DNA from: Chthonomonas sp. UBA2387
GTDB taxonomy: Bacteria; Armatimonadota; Fimbriimonadia; Fimbriimonadales; Fimbriimonadaceae
Assembly (NCBI GenBank): GCA_002343445.1
Contig: DDSP01000040.1
Location: forward strand, 22,627 to 42,888
DNA length: 20,262 nt
Direction of reading: 5' to 3'
In this document: in pieces, positions 1-7,772 of the stretch
Position numbering within the stretch: the stretch's first letter is position 1
Layout of the letters: every line of letters begins with the position of its first letter
Notes under the pieces: model-generated
The model's database searches: none
Told to the model about the DNA's origin: nothing
What the model saw: the letters and a program-made list of their open reading frames with translations, nothing else
Made by a program: the position numbers and the translations under genes

Positions 1-815
1 TCGCGATCATCGCGATCCTGGCGGCCATGCTCTTCCCCGTCTATGCTCAAGCGAAAAACGCCGCCAAGAAGACGAGCGCGCTGAGCCAAGTCAAGCAAAT
101 CGGCCTGGGCGTCAAGATCTACCAGGGCGATTACGACGACGGCTACCCGATCGGCTCCGGCGCCTGCTGGTGGCAACCGATCGACGGCGGCTGGACGTTT
201 GGCGTCATGCCCTACCTGAAGAGCGTGGACATTCTGCGCAACTCGGGCGACCCCAAGAGCACGGCCCTGTGGCCCGCGTGGATGGTCGGCATCGACGGCG
301 CCATCAACATCTCCTACGCGTCCAACGGCTACATGAAGTGGGACGGCGCGGGTTGGGGCATGTACGGCGTCATCGGCATGGACCAAGCGCACGACCAAGT
401 CCGACCCGACGGTTCCTGCACGTCCACCGCGTGGATGAGCAAGGGCGTGGCCACCGAGAGCGAGATCAACTCGATCGCCAAGACGATCATGTTCACCGAG
501 CGCTACGGCAGCTACCCGATCTACGGCCCGTCCAACTTCTTCACCGGTGTGGACTGGTGGGACGGCGTCGGTGTGGGCTGTTGGATTCCCGACCCGCGAC
601 GCAATGGCGACCCCTACGTCGTCAACGAGTGGGGCGGACGAAGCGGCGTCTGGGTGCGCGACAACCGGCTCGGCGGCATGAACGCCGACTGGAGCGGCGC
701 CTCGGTCATCGCGTTCACCGACGGTCACGCCGGTGCGATGAAGCCCTTGGCCACCAACCCCGATCCCGACAACCAGCCGAACCGGAACATGTGGGACATC
801 CAGTCTCAGCACTAA
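1..815 (+). CDS. Type II secretion-type pseudopilin (prepilin-like protein), 5' end cut by window
   Basis: The reading frame is open from base 3 and runs off the left edge. The codons before the first internal ATG at 27 encode AIIAILAA, the second half of the hydrophobic prepilin helix, so that ATG is not the start. The N-methylation/cleavage motif (GFTLIE type) lies outside the window. What remains is the helix end (MLFPVYAQAK), an amphipathic stretch (AAKKTSALSQVKQIGLG), a DYDDGYP segment, and a Trp- and Gly-rich globular domain. Near the C-terminus is FTDGHAGAMKP, like the closing strand of the 'H-X9-DG' pseudopilins. Family members are processed by prepilin peptidase and form envelope pseudopili or surface proteins; the role of this copy is unknown. 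Such genes are highly paralogous in Armatimonadota and Planctomycetes. A stem-loop and a small lipoprotein gene follow on the same strand. Confidence 0.88.
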   Translation, partial: AIIAILAAMLFPVYAQAKNAAKKTSALSQVKQIGLGVKIYQGDYDDGYPIGSGACWWQPIDGGWTFGVMPYLKSVDILRNSGDPKSTALWPAWMVGIDGAINISYASNGYMKWDGAGWGMYGVIGMDQAHDQVRPDGSCTSTAWMSKGVATESEINSIAKTIMFTERYGSYPIYGPSNFFTGVDWWDGVGVGCWIPDPRRNGDPYVVNEWGGRSGVWVRDNRLGGMNADWSGASVIAFTDGHAGAMKPLATNPDPDNQPNRNMWDIQSQH

Positions 816-838
816 GGCTCAGGCTCACCTCTCTCGTT

Positions 839-868
839 GGGCGTCCGGTCCGAAAGGACCGGGCGCCC
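839..868 (+). other. Strong intergenic stem-loop with GAAA tetraloop
   Basis: The arms at 839-851 and 856-868 pair over 13 positions (one G-U wobble when transcribed on the plus strand) and enclose a GAAA loop of the GNRA class. No T-tract follows, so it is not a canonical intrinsic terminator. It sits 24 bases after the pseudopilin stop and 23 bases before the lipoprotein start. It could protect the 3' end of the upstream message, partly terminate transcription, or tune expression of the downstream gene. Confidence 0.7.
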
Positions 869-891
869 GACATGGCGAAACGGAACACACT

Positions 892-1149
892 ATGAAGCTC
901 ACGTCTGCACTGTTGTTGCTTGTGCTCGCGTTCGGCGCCCTTGTGGGTTGCTCCAACGAATCCGAGGGCACTCTGTCGAAGCAAGAGGTCGACAGCCTCA
1001 AGAATCCTCAGAAGGAAATGCCGAAGGAGGCTTTCGAGGCGATGCAAAACGCCAGCCGCAACCCGCCGAAGCGAGTCGAAGGCGACCTTGACGGCGACGG
1101 CGTCCCCGACAACCGGGGCGAGAAGACCGCACCTCCTCCCGGAGGCTAA
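892..1149 (+). CDS. Small predicted lipoprotein with Ca-binding-like acidic motif
   Basis: This 85-residue protein begins MKLTSALLLLVLAFGALVGC. That is a short basic N-region, a hydrophobic core and a lipobox (LVGC) with Cys20 as the probable lipidated residue, so it is probably membrane-anchored outside the cytoplasm. The mature part is hydrophilic and rich in Lys and Glu. It ends with DLDGDGVPDNRG, which resembles the DxDxDGxxD calcium loops of dockerin/thrombospondin-3 type repeats, followed by a Pro/Gly tail (APPPGG). The start is set by the signal sequence; only a weak GGA lies upstream. It follows the pseudopilin on the same strand with 76 bases between them, so the two may be co-transcribed and act together at the envelope. 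I do not recognise a named family. Confidence 0.75.
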   Translation: MKLTSALLLLVLAFGALVGCSNESEGTLSKQEVDSLKNPQKEMPKEAFEAMQNASRNPPKRVEGDLDGDGVPDNRGEKTAPPPGG

Positions 1150-1160
1150 CTCGATGCGAA

Positions 1161-1192
1161 CAGGTCCGACGGTGTTTGAACCGCCGGACCTG
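1161..1192. terminator. Bidirectional terminator-like hairpin between convergent genes
   Basis: The arms 1161-1173 and 1180-1192 pair over 13 positions with one mismatch (A/C) around a 6-base loop. The hairpin lies in the 50-base gap between the stop codons of the lipoprotein gene (plus) and the aldo/keto reductase gene (minus). Position and symmetry suit a shared terminator. Only a weak T-rich tail (gattccgtt) follows on the plus strand. Confidence 0.6.
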
Positions 1193-1199
1193 ATTCCGT

Positions 1200-2183
1200 T
1201 CACCAGGCGTAGTGTTCGGGAGCGGTCTTGAAACCTGGGAAGATCGCGTCCACCTTCGCGTGAAGTTCGTCGTCGAATCGAATCTCCAGCGCGCGCAACG
1301 AGCCCTCCAACTGCTCCATCGTTCGCGGGCCGATGATCGGCGCGGTGACAAAGGGCTTGGAGAGCGTCCACGCCAGCGCCAGGTCGGCAGGCTTCTCGCC
1401 CACGGACTCGGCCAGGTTCTCCCATGCCTCCAGTTGCGCGGCCTTCTCGTCGATGAGGCCCTTGGTCCAATCGCCGTAGCGCCGCACGCCATCCTGCTTC
1501 TTGCGAACGCCCGCCAGCAGGCCACCCGCCAGCGGCGACCAGGGAATCACGCCGACCCCGTACGCCTGACACGCAGGAGCGACCTCCAGTTCGATGTCCC
1601 GCTGCATCAGCGAGTACTTCGACTGCTCCGAAACCAAGCCCAGCATGCCGCGAGCGGCGGCCTTCTCGTTGCCCTGAGCGATGTTCCAAGCCGCGAAGTT
1701 GGAACTGCCGAAGTAGAGGACCTTTCCTTGCTGGCGCAACACGCTGAACGCCTCCCAAACTTCCTCCCACGGCACCTCCCGGTAGATGTGGTGCATCTGG
1801 TAGAGGTCGATGTAGTCGGTCTGGAGTCGTTGGAGCGATGCGTCGCACGCGCGGCGGATGTGGAGCGCCGAGATGTTGCGCGTGTTCGGCCAGTTCTCGA
1901 GCAGACCAGCCCCCATCGGGTTGTAGAGTTTGGTCGCCAGGACCACCCGTTCGCGGCGCAAGCCGCCCTGCGCGAACCACTCGCCGATGATCTTCTCGGT
2001 GATGCCTTCGCCGAGCTTCCACCCGTACACGTCGGCCGTGTCGAAGAAGTTGATGCCCAGTTCCAAGGCGCGGTCCATGATCGCGAACGAGTCCTCTTTG
2101 GACGCGTCCCAACCGAAGTTCATCGTGCCCAGACAGAGGCGGCTGACGACCAGACCGGAACGACCGAGATGGGTGGTTTCCAT
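1200..2183 (-). CDS. Aldo/keto reductase
   Basis: A 327-residue NAD(P)H-dependent oxidoreductase of the aldo/keto reductase (TIM-barrel) superfamily, likely cytoplasmic, reducing aldehydes or ketones; the substrate cannot be told. The start METTHLGRSGLVVSRLCLGT is the usual first strand. The catalytic tetrad is visible: Asp48 and Tyr53 in FFDTADVYG, Lys85 in VLATKLYNP, and His131 in DLYQMHH. The SSNFAAW segment and the C-terminal cofactor-binding APIIGPRTMEQLEGSL are also in place, and the length is normal. The protein looks intact. No Shine-Dalgarno sequence lies at a proper distance; a TAGAAA hexamer 6 bases before the ATG suggests a leaderless message. It ends at the shared hairpin. The upstream DUF6941-like gene is on the same strand, with 37 bases between its stop and this start. 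Confidence 0.93.
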   Translation of the reverse strand: METTHLGRSGLVVSRLCLGTMNFGWDASKEDSFAIMDRALELGINFFDTADVYGWKLGEGITEKIIGEWFAQGGLRRERVVLATKLYNPMGAGLLENWPNTRNISALHIRRACDASLQRLQTDYIDLYQMHHIYREVPWEEVWEAFSVLRQQGKVLYFGSSNFAAWNIAQGNEKAAARGMLGLVSEQSKYSLMQRDIELEVAPACQAYGVGVIPWSPLAGGLLAGVRKKQDGVRRYGDWTKGLIDEKAAQLEAWENLAESVGEKPADLALAWTLSKPFVTAPIIGPRTMEQLEGSLRALEIRFDDELHAKVDAIFPGFKTAPEHYAW

Positions 2184-2189
2184 GCCTCG

Positions 2190-2195
2190 TTTCTA
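2190..2195 (-). promoter_or_regulatory. Candidate -10 element (TAGAAA), aldo/keto reductase
   Basis: TAGAAA on the minus strand lies 6 bases upstream of the ATG. This would place the transcription start at or next to the start codon. No convincing -35 hexamer is seen at 16-18 bases. Confidence 0.35.
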
Positions 2196-2220
2196 CCCGA
2201 GCCGGTCCGGCCCGATTGGG

Positions 2221-2640
2221 TCAAGCGGGATTGCTTTCCGCCGGTCCCACGACGACCTGCACGGGCAGCCTCTCCTCGCCGATTTTCGCGTCGTTGTAAA
2301 TCAGATCGAGGCGGTAGATGCCCTGACGCTCGATGCGGAGGCCGGGGATCGGAAAAGGAAACTGGACTCGCGAAAAGCCGTGGTGCGTGCTGTGCGGCAC
2401 TTGGCCCTGAGCGTTGATTCTGAAGAGCTCGCGGCCGTCCTCGTCCATGAGCAGACAGAGCAGATCCATCTTGCGACCCGCTTCGCTGGGGTCGAACTCC
2501 ATCTCCACACACAAGAAAAACGGCGGGTGGTCGATCGGCACGTGGTTGATGCGGATGTCGTCGAACAGGCCCACCAAGGTCCGTCGGCCGTTCATCAACT
2601 GGCACGTGTATTCGCAAAACTTGCAGTACAGGACTCGCAT
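2221..2640 (-). CDS. DUF6941-like small protein of unknown function
   Basis: From the ATG at 2640 the protein has 139 residues. It begins MRVLYCKFCEYTCQLMNGRR and continues TLVGLFDDIRI, matching the opening of the DUF6941 family as I recall it (a cytosolic beta-rich domain in which 'G+..L.G+FD.I' follows the first strand). Family-like later features are the VEMEFDPSEAGRK strand, LMDEDGRELF, and a closing GIYRLDLIYNDAKIGEERLPVQV. No signal peptide or membrane segment is present and the function is unknown. An in-frame GTG at 2673 would add 11 residues. I prefer the ATG because a TACAAT hexamer lies 11 bases upstream of it and the domain begins there. The gene is divergent from the BTAD-ATPase gene and upstream of the aldo/keto reductase. 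Confidence 0.7.
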   Translation of the reverse strand: MRVLYCKFCEYTCQLMNGRRTLVGLFDDIRINHVPIDHPPFFLCVEMEFDPSEAGRKMDLLCLLMDEDGRELFRINAQGQVPHSTHHGFSRVQFPFPIPGLRIERQGIYRLDLIYNDAKIGEERLPVQVVVGPAESNPA

Positions 2641-2651
2641 GGGCTTGGTGC

Positions 2652-2657
2652 ATTGTA
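2652..2657 (-). promoter_or_regulatory. Candidate -10 element (TACAAT), DUF6941-like gene
   Basis: TACAAT on the minus strand matches the sigma-70 -10 consensus at 5 of 6 positions and ends 11 bases before the ATG at 2640. It would leave a leader of only a few bases. It lies inside the longer reading frame starting at GTG 2673, so it argues for the shorter protein. No good -35 is visible. Confidence 0.4.
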
Positions 2658-2786
2658 GTCCTTCGAGCCGCACGTCGGGGATCGCCCTTGGGACCCGTCA
2701 TGCTAGACTGGACTGTGGAGCGAAGCTGCCCCACGGGACTGTCATCGGTGGAGTTCGGACCATAACAACCAGAAACCTGCATGATC

Positions 2787-2801
2787 GCGTGACGATCACG
2801 C
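2787..2801. promoter_or_regulatory. Perfect inverted repeat over the BTAD regulator start codon
   Basis: GCGTGA-CGA-TCACGC is a perfect 6+3+6 palindrome overlapping the GTG start (2789). It contains the same GTGA/TCAC core found as repeated half-sites upstream of the AAA-WD40 gene. It could be an autoregulatory operator or a coincidence of the coding sequence. Confidence 0.3.
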
Positions 2802-4525
2802 TTTTTGGCGGGTTGGTCGTCCGCAGGGGCGAGGAATCGCCGAAGTTTCGTTCGCGCTCGGTCGAGCGCATGCTGTCGCGGTTGGCGTTGCGTCTGGGAC
2901 GCAAGGTGCCGAAGACCGAACTCGCCGATTTGCTTTGGCCGGACAGCGACGGGGATCGGCAAGCCCAGAACCTGCGGCGTGCGATCTCCGACCTGCGCCA
3001 GGCCCTCGACCCCAGCATGCCGGACGCCTGGCTGCAAAGCGACCCCGGACACCTGTGGCTCTCGGAAGATGGGATCGACTTGGACGTCGCTCGCTTCAGG
3101 CACCTGGTGACTTCGCGACTCGACGACGTGGACGGGGGCGGGGCTCTCGAGGAGGCGATCGCGCTCTACGTCGGCCCCTTGCTTGCCGACGACGACGACC
3201 CGTCTCTAGGTGTGTATCGCCTTGAACTCGAGGAACTGTTCGCCCAAGCGACCGACCGCTTGATTTCCAGGCTTCTGAGCCACGAGAAGCATGAGGAAGC
3301 CCTCCGTCTGGGAAGGCAAGCCGTGACCGTCGCCCCGCTGCGGGAGGATGTGCACGTTGCGCTGATCCGAGCTTACGCCTCGGCTGGACTGCACTCAGAG
3401 GCCATTCGCCAGTACGAGGAGTTGGAGCGACTGCTCGACGAGCACTTTGGCGAGGCCCCTTCTCAGCGCAGCTTGGATGCCTTGGGTGAAAAGCGTCCCA
3501 AACCGTCGAGCAACCCGCAAGCGGCGACGCCCCTGGCTCCAACGCCCCAAGGAGCGGGATACTACGTGGAACGCGAGAGCGACCGGCTCATGCGCCGCGC
3601 TCTGGCTGCCGGCGAGGGCACGATCCTGATCCACGGTCCCCGGCAAGTGGGCAAGACTTCCCTGCTCGCCCGCGCGCTGAATCAGGTTCGGAGCGGAGAC
3701 GCGCGGGCGGTCATCACGGACTTTCAGGTCCTGAGCAAGTCTCAGCTTGTCGGCGCGGAGGTGTTCTGCAAGTGCTTGGCTGCTGGGTTCGCCCTTCAAC
3801 TCGGGCTCGACTACGATGCCGACGCCGCGTGGAACCCCTGGCTCGGACCGAACTCGAATCTGGACATGGCCGTTGCCCATCTGCTGTCTCAGTCGGAGGG
3901 GAAGGTGGTTTGGGCGATGGATGAAGCCGATCGCCTCTTTGGGACCGACTTTGCAGACGACTTCTATGGCCTGGTACGGAGTTGGCACAATCGGCGGGCT
4001 CTGGAGCCCCACGGCCCGTTTTCTCGGCTGGCCCTCGTGATCTCCTATTCGATCGAAGCCCACCTGTTCATTCAGGACATCCATCAATCGCCGTTCAATG
4101 TGGGCCTGCGGATTCCGATCAAGGATTTCGGGTTGGCCGAGACCGCCGAACTGTCCTCGCGGTATGCGATCAGCCTGAGCCCCGACGACCTCGGGCGTCT
4201 GCACGAACTGACGGGAGGGCAGCCGTTCCTGTCGCGCCGAGCCATGGAGTGCTTGGCCGAAGGACTGCACTCGTTGGAATCTCTTGCCGCGACGGCCTCT
4301 GACGAGGACGGACCCTTCGGGGACCACCTTCGGCGGTTGGGGCATTTGATCGAGCAAGACGAGTCCAACAGCGGGCAGGTCCTCAAGTTTCTACGAGGCG
4401 AGCCGATCGAGAACCGTAAGGCTTTGGTCCGGCTGATGGCTTCCGGCGTGCTGTGCCGCCATGCCGAGGGAATCCGTTTCAGGGTGCCCTTGTACCGCGA
4501 GTACCTCCTTCGGCTGCTCGCCTAG
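2789..4525 (+). CDS. BTAD/SARP-type transcriptional regulator fused to P-loop ATPase (AAA_35-like)
   Basis: Starting at GTG 2789 the protein has 578 residues. Residues 1-90 form the winged-helix domain typical of BTAD regulators (MTITLFGGLVVRRGE, then ELADLLWPDSD and NLRRAISDLRQAL). Residues about 97-235 are the helical BTAD domain (DVARFRHLV, AIALYVGPLL, QYEELERLLDEHFGEAP). After a Pro-rich linker comes an ATPase domain with YYVERESDRLM (258-268), Walker A GPRQVGKTS (283-291), Walker B VVWAMDEAD (373-381), SPFNVG (433-438) and TGGQPFL (474-480), the layout of AAA_35 ATPases. It probably couples ATP-dependent signalling to DNA binding. The frame stays open upstream to 2414, but that part overlaps the DUF6941 gene and matches no domain, while the GTG coincides with the domain start. 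The convergent neighbour carries a related ATPase domain. No Shine-Dalgarno is evident. Confidence 0.85.
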   Translation: MTITLFGGLVVRRGEESPKFRSRSVERMLSRLALRLGRKVPKTELADLLWPDSDGDRQAQNLRRAISDLRQALDPSMPDAWLQSDPGHLWLSEDGIDLDVARFRHLVTSRLDDVDGGGALEEAIALYVGPLLADDDDPSLGVYRLELEELFAQATDRLISRLLSHEKHEEALRLGRQAVTVAPLREDVHVALIRAYASAGLHSEAIRQYEELERLLDEHFGEAPSQRSLDALGEKRPKPSSNPQAATPLAPTPQGAGYYVERESDRLMRRALAAGEGTILIHGPRQVGKTSLLARALNQVRSGDARAVITDFQVLSKSQLVGAEVFCKCLAAGFALQLGLDYDADAAWNPWLGPNSNLDMAVAHLLSQSEGKVVWAMDEADRLFGTDFADDFYGLVRSWHNRRALEPHGPFSRLALVISYSIEAHLFIQDIHQSPFNVGLRIPIKDFGLAETAELSSRYAISLSPDDLGRLHELTGGQPFLSRRAMECLAEGLHSLESLAATASDEDGPFGDHLRRLGHLIEQDESNSGQVLKFLRGEPIENRKALVRLMASGVLCRHAEGIRFRVPLYREYLLRLLA

Positions 4526-4532
4526 GAGCGGG

Positions 4533-7500
4533 TCAGGTGCGCCAGAAACGCACCGAGCCATCGCCCGACACGCTGACCAACGTGGATTCGTCGGGCGCGA
4601 ACTCGGCGTCGAACACGTGCCCCTCGTGGCCGCTGAGCCGCAGAAGCATCCTTCCCCGTTCGATCTCGAAAACGCGCACGTTGCCATCGGCGCAGCTCGT
4701 CGCGATGCGGCTCCCGTCGGCGGACCAACGCGCGGTGGGCACCCAGTTTGGGTGGCTGAGGATCGCCTGGACCTCGCCCGTTTCCACCGACCATATCCGG
4801 GCCGTCCCATCGTACGACGTGGTCGCCAAGAGCTTCGAGTCCGGCGAGAACGAGGCGAACCACGTGCGGGACGCGTGCCCTTCCAGTTTGCGGGCACTCA
4901 TGTCTGCCAGAGCGACCAGCATCGTGAATCCGCGAGAGTTGCCTACCGCCATCCACCGTCCGTCGTCAGAAAAGGCGCCGGATCGAACGGGCGCCCTGTG
5001 GACCGACAAGCTCCAAGCCTCTTGGAACGTGACGGCATCGAGCAGCCGCGCACTGCCGCCGATGTCGCCCACGAGTATCCATTGTCCATCGGCCGACCCG
5101 ACGAGGACCGTCGGGGTATCGAATCGAAGCAGCGAAGTCGCTCTGATGGGACGTCCATCGGGGTCGAGCACCGACAACGAGGACCCTGCGAGCGAGACCA
5201 ACTCGGAAGAGCCGAGCCCGGCCACCAGCGTAACGCCCCCACGCCCCGCCACGTCGGCCACCCTATCGCCATTCTTGGGGTCCACAAGAACCAGGCCCCC
5301 ATCGGCCTTGACGTACGCGACCCGCCGCCCATCCCGAGTGAAGGCGATTTGGCTCGGTTGCACTTTGGGACCCAGCGGGACCCGCGTCACCACCGAACCC
5401 GTTGGCACATCGAGCAGGGCCCCGCTGCCGTCTCGGGACCAGGTGGCGAGTCGCTGCCCATCGGGCGACATGCGCGCCAGCGAGATGGAATCAGAGTGAG
5501 CCGGAACCACATCGCGGCGACCCGCCCGACTGAACTTCAGGGTGCAGACCGAGCCTCTCAAGCCGTCCACGATCACCCCCCGTTCGTCCTCGTCCAACGC
5601 AAACCGCATGATCGGCTCAATGGCCCCGCTGAGTTGGTCGAGCATCTTGCCCGTCGTCGCCTCCCAGAGGCGAACGGTTCCATCGAGCCCTGCAGTGACA
5701 AAGCGGTTCCCATCCTTCAACCACAGGGCCCCGTGGGCCAGCCCTTGGTGCTCGATGCTGGCCAGCACCTTGTGCGAGTTCAGGTCGAAGACGCGCAAGC
5801 GCTCGTTGACGCTCTGAACCACCAGCCGCTCGTCGGGGCTGAACGAGCCACTTAGTCCAGGCATCCACCGACGGGTTTTCCGGTCAAAGGTCGCCACGTC
5901 TTCCATCACGTTGAGCCCTCCCACCGAAATGTAGCGCTCCCTTGGAGAGAGATTCGCGGCATACACAGGAACGGGTGCCTCGATGGTCTCGGAGGTACCC
6001 GCCGCCAAGTCCTTGATCTCGATCGTGCGGTCGTTGACCCGGAACGTGACCAACGTGTCGCCATCGAGCGATAGTGCGGCAAATCGGTCCTCGGGTTGTC
6101 CTTGAACCGCTTGGATCTGCTCTAGCCGGCGTTCGATCGGGGCTCGCCCGCGAGACATGTTCAACCAAATGCCAAAGTAGCTGATGCGTCGGTTGTCGCC
6201 AGAGAGCTTCCCAATCACCACGCCGTCGCGGCGAACCTCTTCACCGACGCATTCGATCAGTGCGCCCTGCTCCTTCCAAGTGCCGCGAGGAATGGACTCC
6301 GATAGATCCGTTGCCGGTGGCCTGATCACCTCCGCACCTTGCAGCAGCCGATGCAGGTAGCGCCACTCCCAACCCTTCTGGGGATAGTCCTTCACTGTGT
6401 CGATCGCCTCCCGAGCGCGAAGGACCGAGCCGGACACCACATACTCGGACGCCAATATCATCGCGGATTCGTAATTCACCCGCTCCAAGTCGGTGTTCAG
6501 CGCTCTGGAAACGGCGAGTGCGTGGTCGCGTTGTCGAGTCAGGCCAACAAGGTAGGCCGTGACCGACACGAGGACCACGATGATCGCCAACGAAACAGAG
6601 CCGAGTTTCAGCGCCGCACGCCGCGCCGCCTCTCGTTGACGCCGCACCTCTGCCCCGGGCAAGTTGGCCTCGATCCATCGCCGATCGAACAGCTTGGCGT
6701 AGAGCCGGTTCCGCAGGACCAACCTTCCTTCGACTTCAGTGGCAACTCCTGAGAGCAGGAGGATGGAGACCAGAAGGGCATCGTTCTTGCCGAGCTCGTT
6801 GGGACCCCGGTGAAGCAGGCCCAGCAGTTCCAAGACACGACTTCGGACTTCCTCGTCGGGGACATCGGGCAGCGAGGTCGAGAGCAGTCTGCGTTCGACG
6901 TCGGCAAGGTTGGGTTCGGTTTGACGCGCTTCATCGTTGAGCAGGCGGCGCGCGATCAGCTGGTCCACATCCTGACGGGTTTTGACTTCGGGCGAATCGG
7001 CCACCCACGAACCGATAAGCTGGGTCAGATAGGGATGGCCCGCCACCCAGTGGTAGATCGCTTCCTGAAGCGCGGCGCCGTTACGGCCGTGCGTCGAGAG
7101 ACCCGCCTCGTGAGCCCTGAGTTCGTCGCGGCTGAAGTCCATCAACCGCAACGCACGCCCGACGTTGAAGGGTGTCAGGTCTTCGTTCTGGATGAGTTGG
7201 CTCGGCGCCGCAACGCCCGCCAGGCAAAACGTCAGCCGCCTGAACCTGTCGTCGCTGGCGCGCCGATTGTAACACTCTCGGATCCCGGCGAAGAACTCGT
7301 CGACACCGAAGGGCAAGGACTGCACGAAGTCGATCTCGTCGACAAAGACCACGACCGGTTGCGCCAAGCGGACCAAGACCACCTTTTCGAGCGCGTCGAA
7401 CCAGCGGGCCATCGGCCCCAATGCCGAGAATTGCGTCCAGTGCTGGAACAGTTCTGTGGTCAGCCCGAGTTCTTGGCCCAGCGCATGGAGCAGGCCCGCA

Positions 7501-7751
7501 TACCATTGCTCGGGCGTCAGGTTGGATCCGATGCGTTGCAGGTCTACACGGGCCGTTCGCGCACCCGCCTCGTTCAAGCTCTCGGCCGCCCGCACAATGA
7601 GGGAGGATTTGCCCTTTTGCCGCGCATCGAGGACGAACACGAACTCGCCTTCGACAAGCGCCGCGACGATGTCGCGATCGGCCTGTCGGTAGACGTAGCT
7701 CGGCGTTCCAGGCGGCAACGTGCCACCTGGCCGGAAGAACCTATCGGTCAC
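4533..7751 (-). CDS. AAA_35-like ATPase with transmembrane helix and WD40 repeat domain
   Basis: A 1072-residue STAND-like NTPase. The N-terminal ATPase domain begins GGTLPPGTPSYVYRQADRDI and has the family's variant Walker A, LDARQKGKSSL (41-51; the first Gly of GxxxxGKS is absent, as is usual in this family). It also has Walker B VVVFVDEID (133-141), TPFNVGRAL (193-201) and AGHPYLTQLI (237-246). Residues about 340-380 resemble the closing winged-helix region, and one hydrophobic helix follows (about 383-404). The motif KGWEWRYLHRLLQG (459-472) commonly precedes WD40 domains in Planctomycetes-type kinases and ATPases. The rest is WD40-like, clearest at the end (LEGHASRTWFASFSPDSKLL; LSGHEGHVFDAEFAPDE; DGSVRFWRT). 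It is likely anchored in the inner membrane as a sensor or scaffold. The start is GTG, overlapped by a three-codon ATG-ATC-CTG-TGA minigene preceded by GAGG. Confidence 0.9.
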   Translation of the reverse strand: MTDRFFRPGGTLPPGTPSYVYRQADRDIVAALVEGEFVFVLDARQKGKSSLIVRAAESLNEAGARTARVDLQRIGSNLTPEQWYAGLLHALGQELGLTTELFQHWTQFSALGPMARWFDALEKVVLVRLAQPVVVFVDEIDFVQSLPFGVDEFFAGIRECYNRRASDDRFRRLTFCLAGVAAPSQLIQNEDLTPFNVGRALRLMDFSRDELRAHEAGLSTHGRNGAALQEAIYHWVAGHPYLTQLIGSWVADSPEVKTRQDVDQLIARRLLNDEARQTEPNLADVERRLLSTSLPDVPDEEVRSRVLELLGLLHRGPNELGKNDALLVSILLLSGVATEVEGRLVLRNRLYAKLFDRRWIEANLPGAEVRRQREAARRAALKLGSVSLAIIVVLVSVTAYLVGLTRQRDHALAVSRALNTDLERVNYESAMILASEYVVSGSVLRAREAIDTVKDYPQKGWEWRYLHRLLQGAEVIRPPATDLSESIPRGTWKEQGALIECVGEEVRRDGVVIGKLSGDNRRISYFGIWLNMSRGRAPIERRLEQIQAVQGQPEDRFAALSLDGDTLVTFRVNDRTIEIKDLAAGTSETIEAPVPVYAANLSPRERYISVGGLNVMEDVATFDRKTRRWMPGLSGSFSPDERLVVQSVNERLRVFDLNSHKVLASIEHQGLAHGALWLKDGNRFVTAGLDGTVRLWEATTGKMLDQLSGAIEPIMRFALDEDERGVIVDGLRGSVCTLKFSRAGRRDVVPAHSDSISLARMSPDGQRLATWSRDGSGALLDVPTGSVVTRVPLGPKVQPSQIAFTRDGRRVAYVKADGGLVLVDPKNGDRVADVAGRGGVTLVAGLGSSELVSLAGSSLSVLDPDGRPIRATSLLRFDTPTVLVGSADGQWILVGDIGGSARLLDAVTFQEAWSLSVHRAPVRSGAFSDDGRWMAVGNSRGFTMLVALADMSARKLEGHASRTWFASFSPDSKLLATTSYDGTARIWSVETGEVQAILSHPNWVPTARWSADGSRIATSCADGNVRVFEIERGRMLLRLSGHEGHVFDAEFAPDESTLVSVSGDGSVRFWRT

Positions 7752-7772
7752 AGGATCATGTTATCCCTCGGC

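Noticed and set aside
27..29. ATG at 27 as the start of the pseudopilin
   Set aside because: The codons from base 3 to 26 encode the hydrophobic prepilin helix, so the gene begins outside the window.
715..2112. 465-codon minus-strand frame across the pseudopilin end, lipoprotein and aldo/keto reductase
   Set aside because: It crosses three better-supported features, including both hairpins, and its translation is Arg/Gly-rich noise.
2700..2765. Twenty-one-codon upstream reading frame (MLDWTVERSCP...) before the BTAD regulator
   Set aside because: It has no Shine-Dalgarno, no attenuator-like hairpin and no amino-acid run that would suggest a leader peptide; a TAGACT hexamer overlaps its start, but the evidence is too thin.
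2414..2788. Extension of the BTAD-ATPase frame upstream to ATG 2414 (703 residues)
   Set aside because: The extra 125 residues overlap the DUF6941-like gene on the other strand and match nothing; the winged-helix domain begins precisely at GTG 2789.
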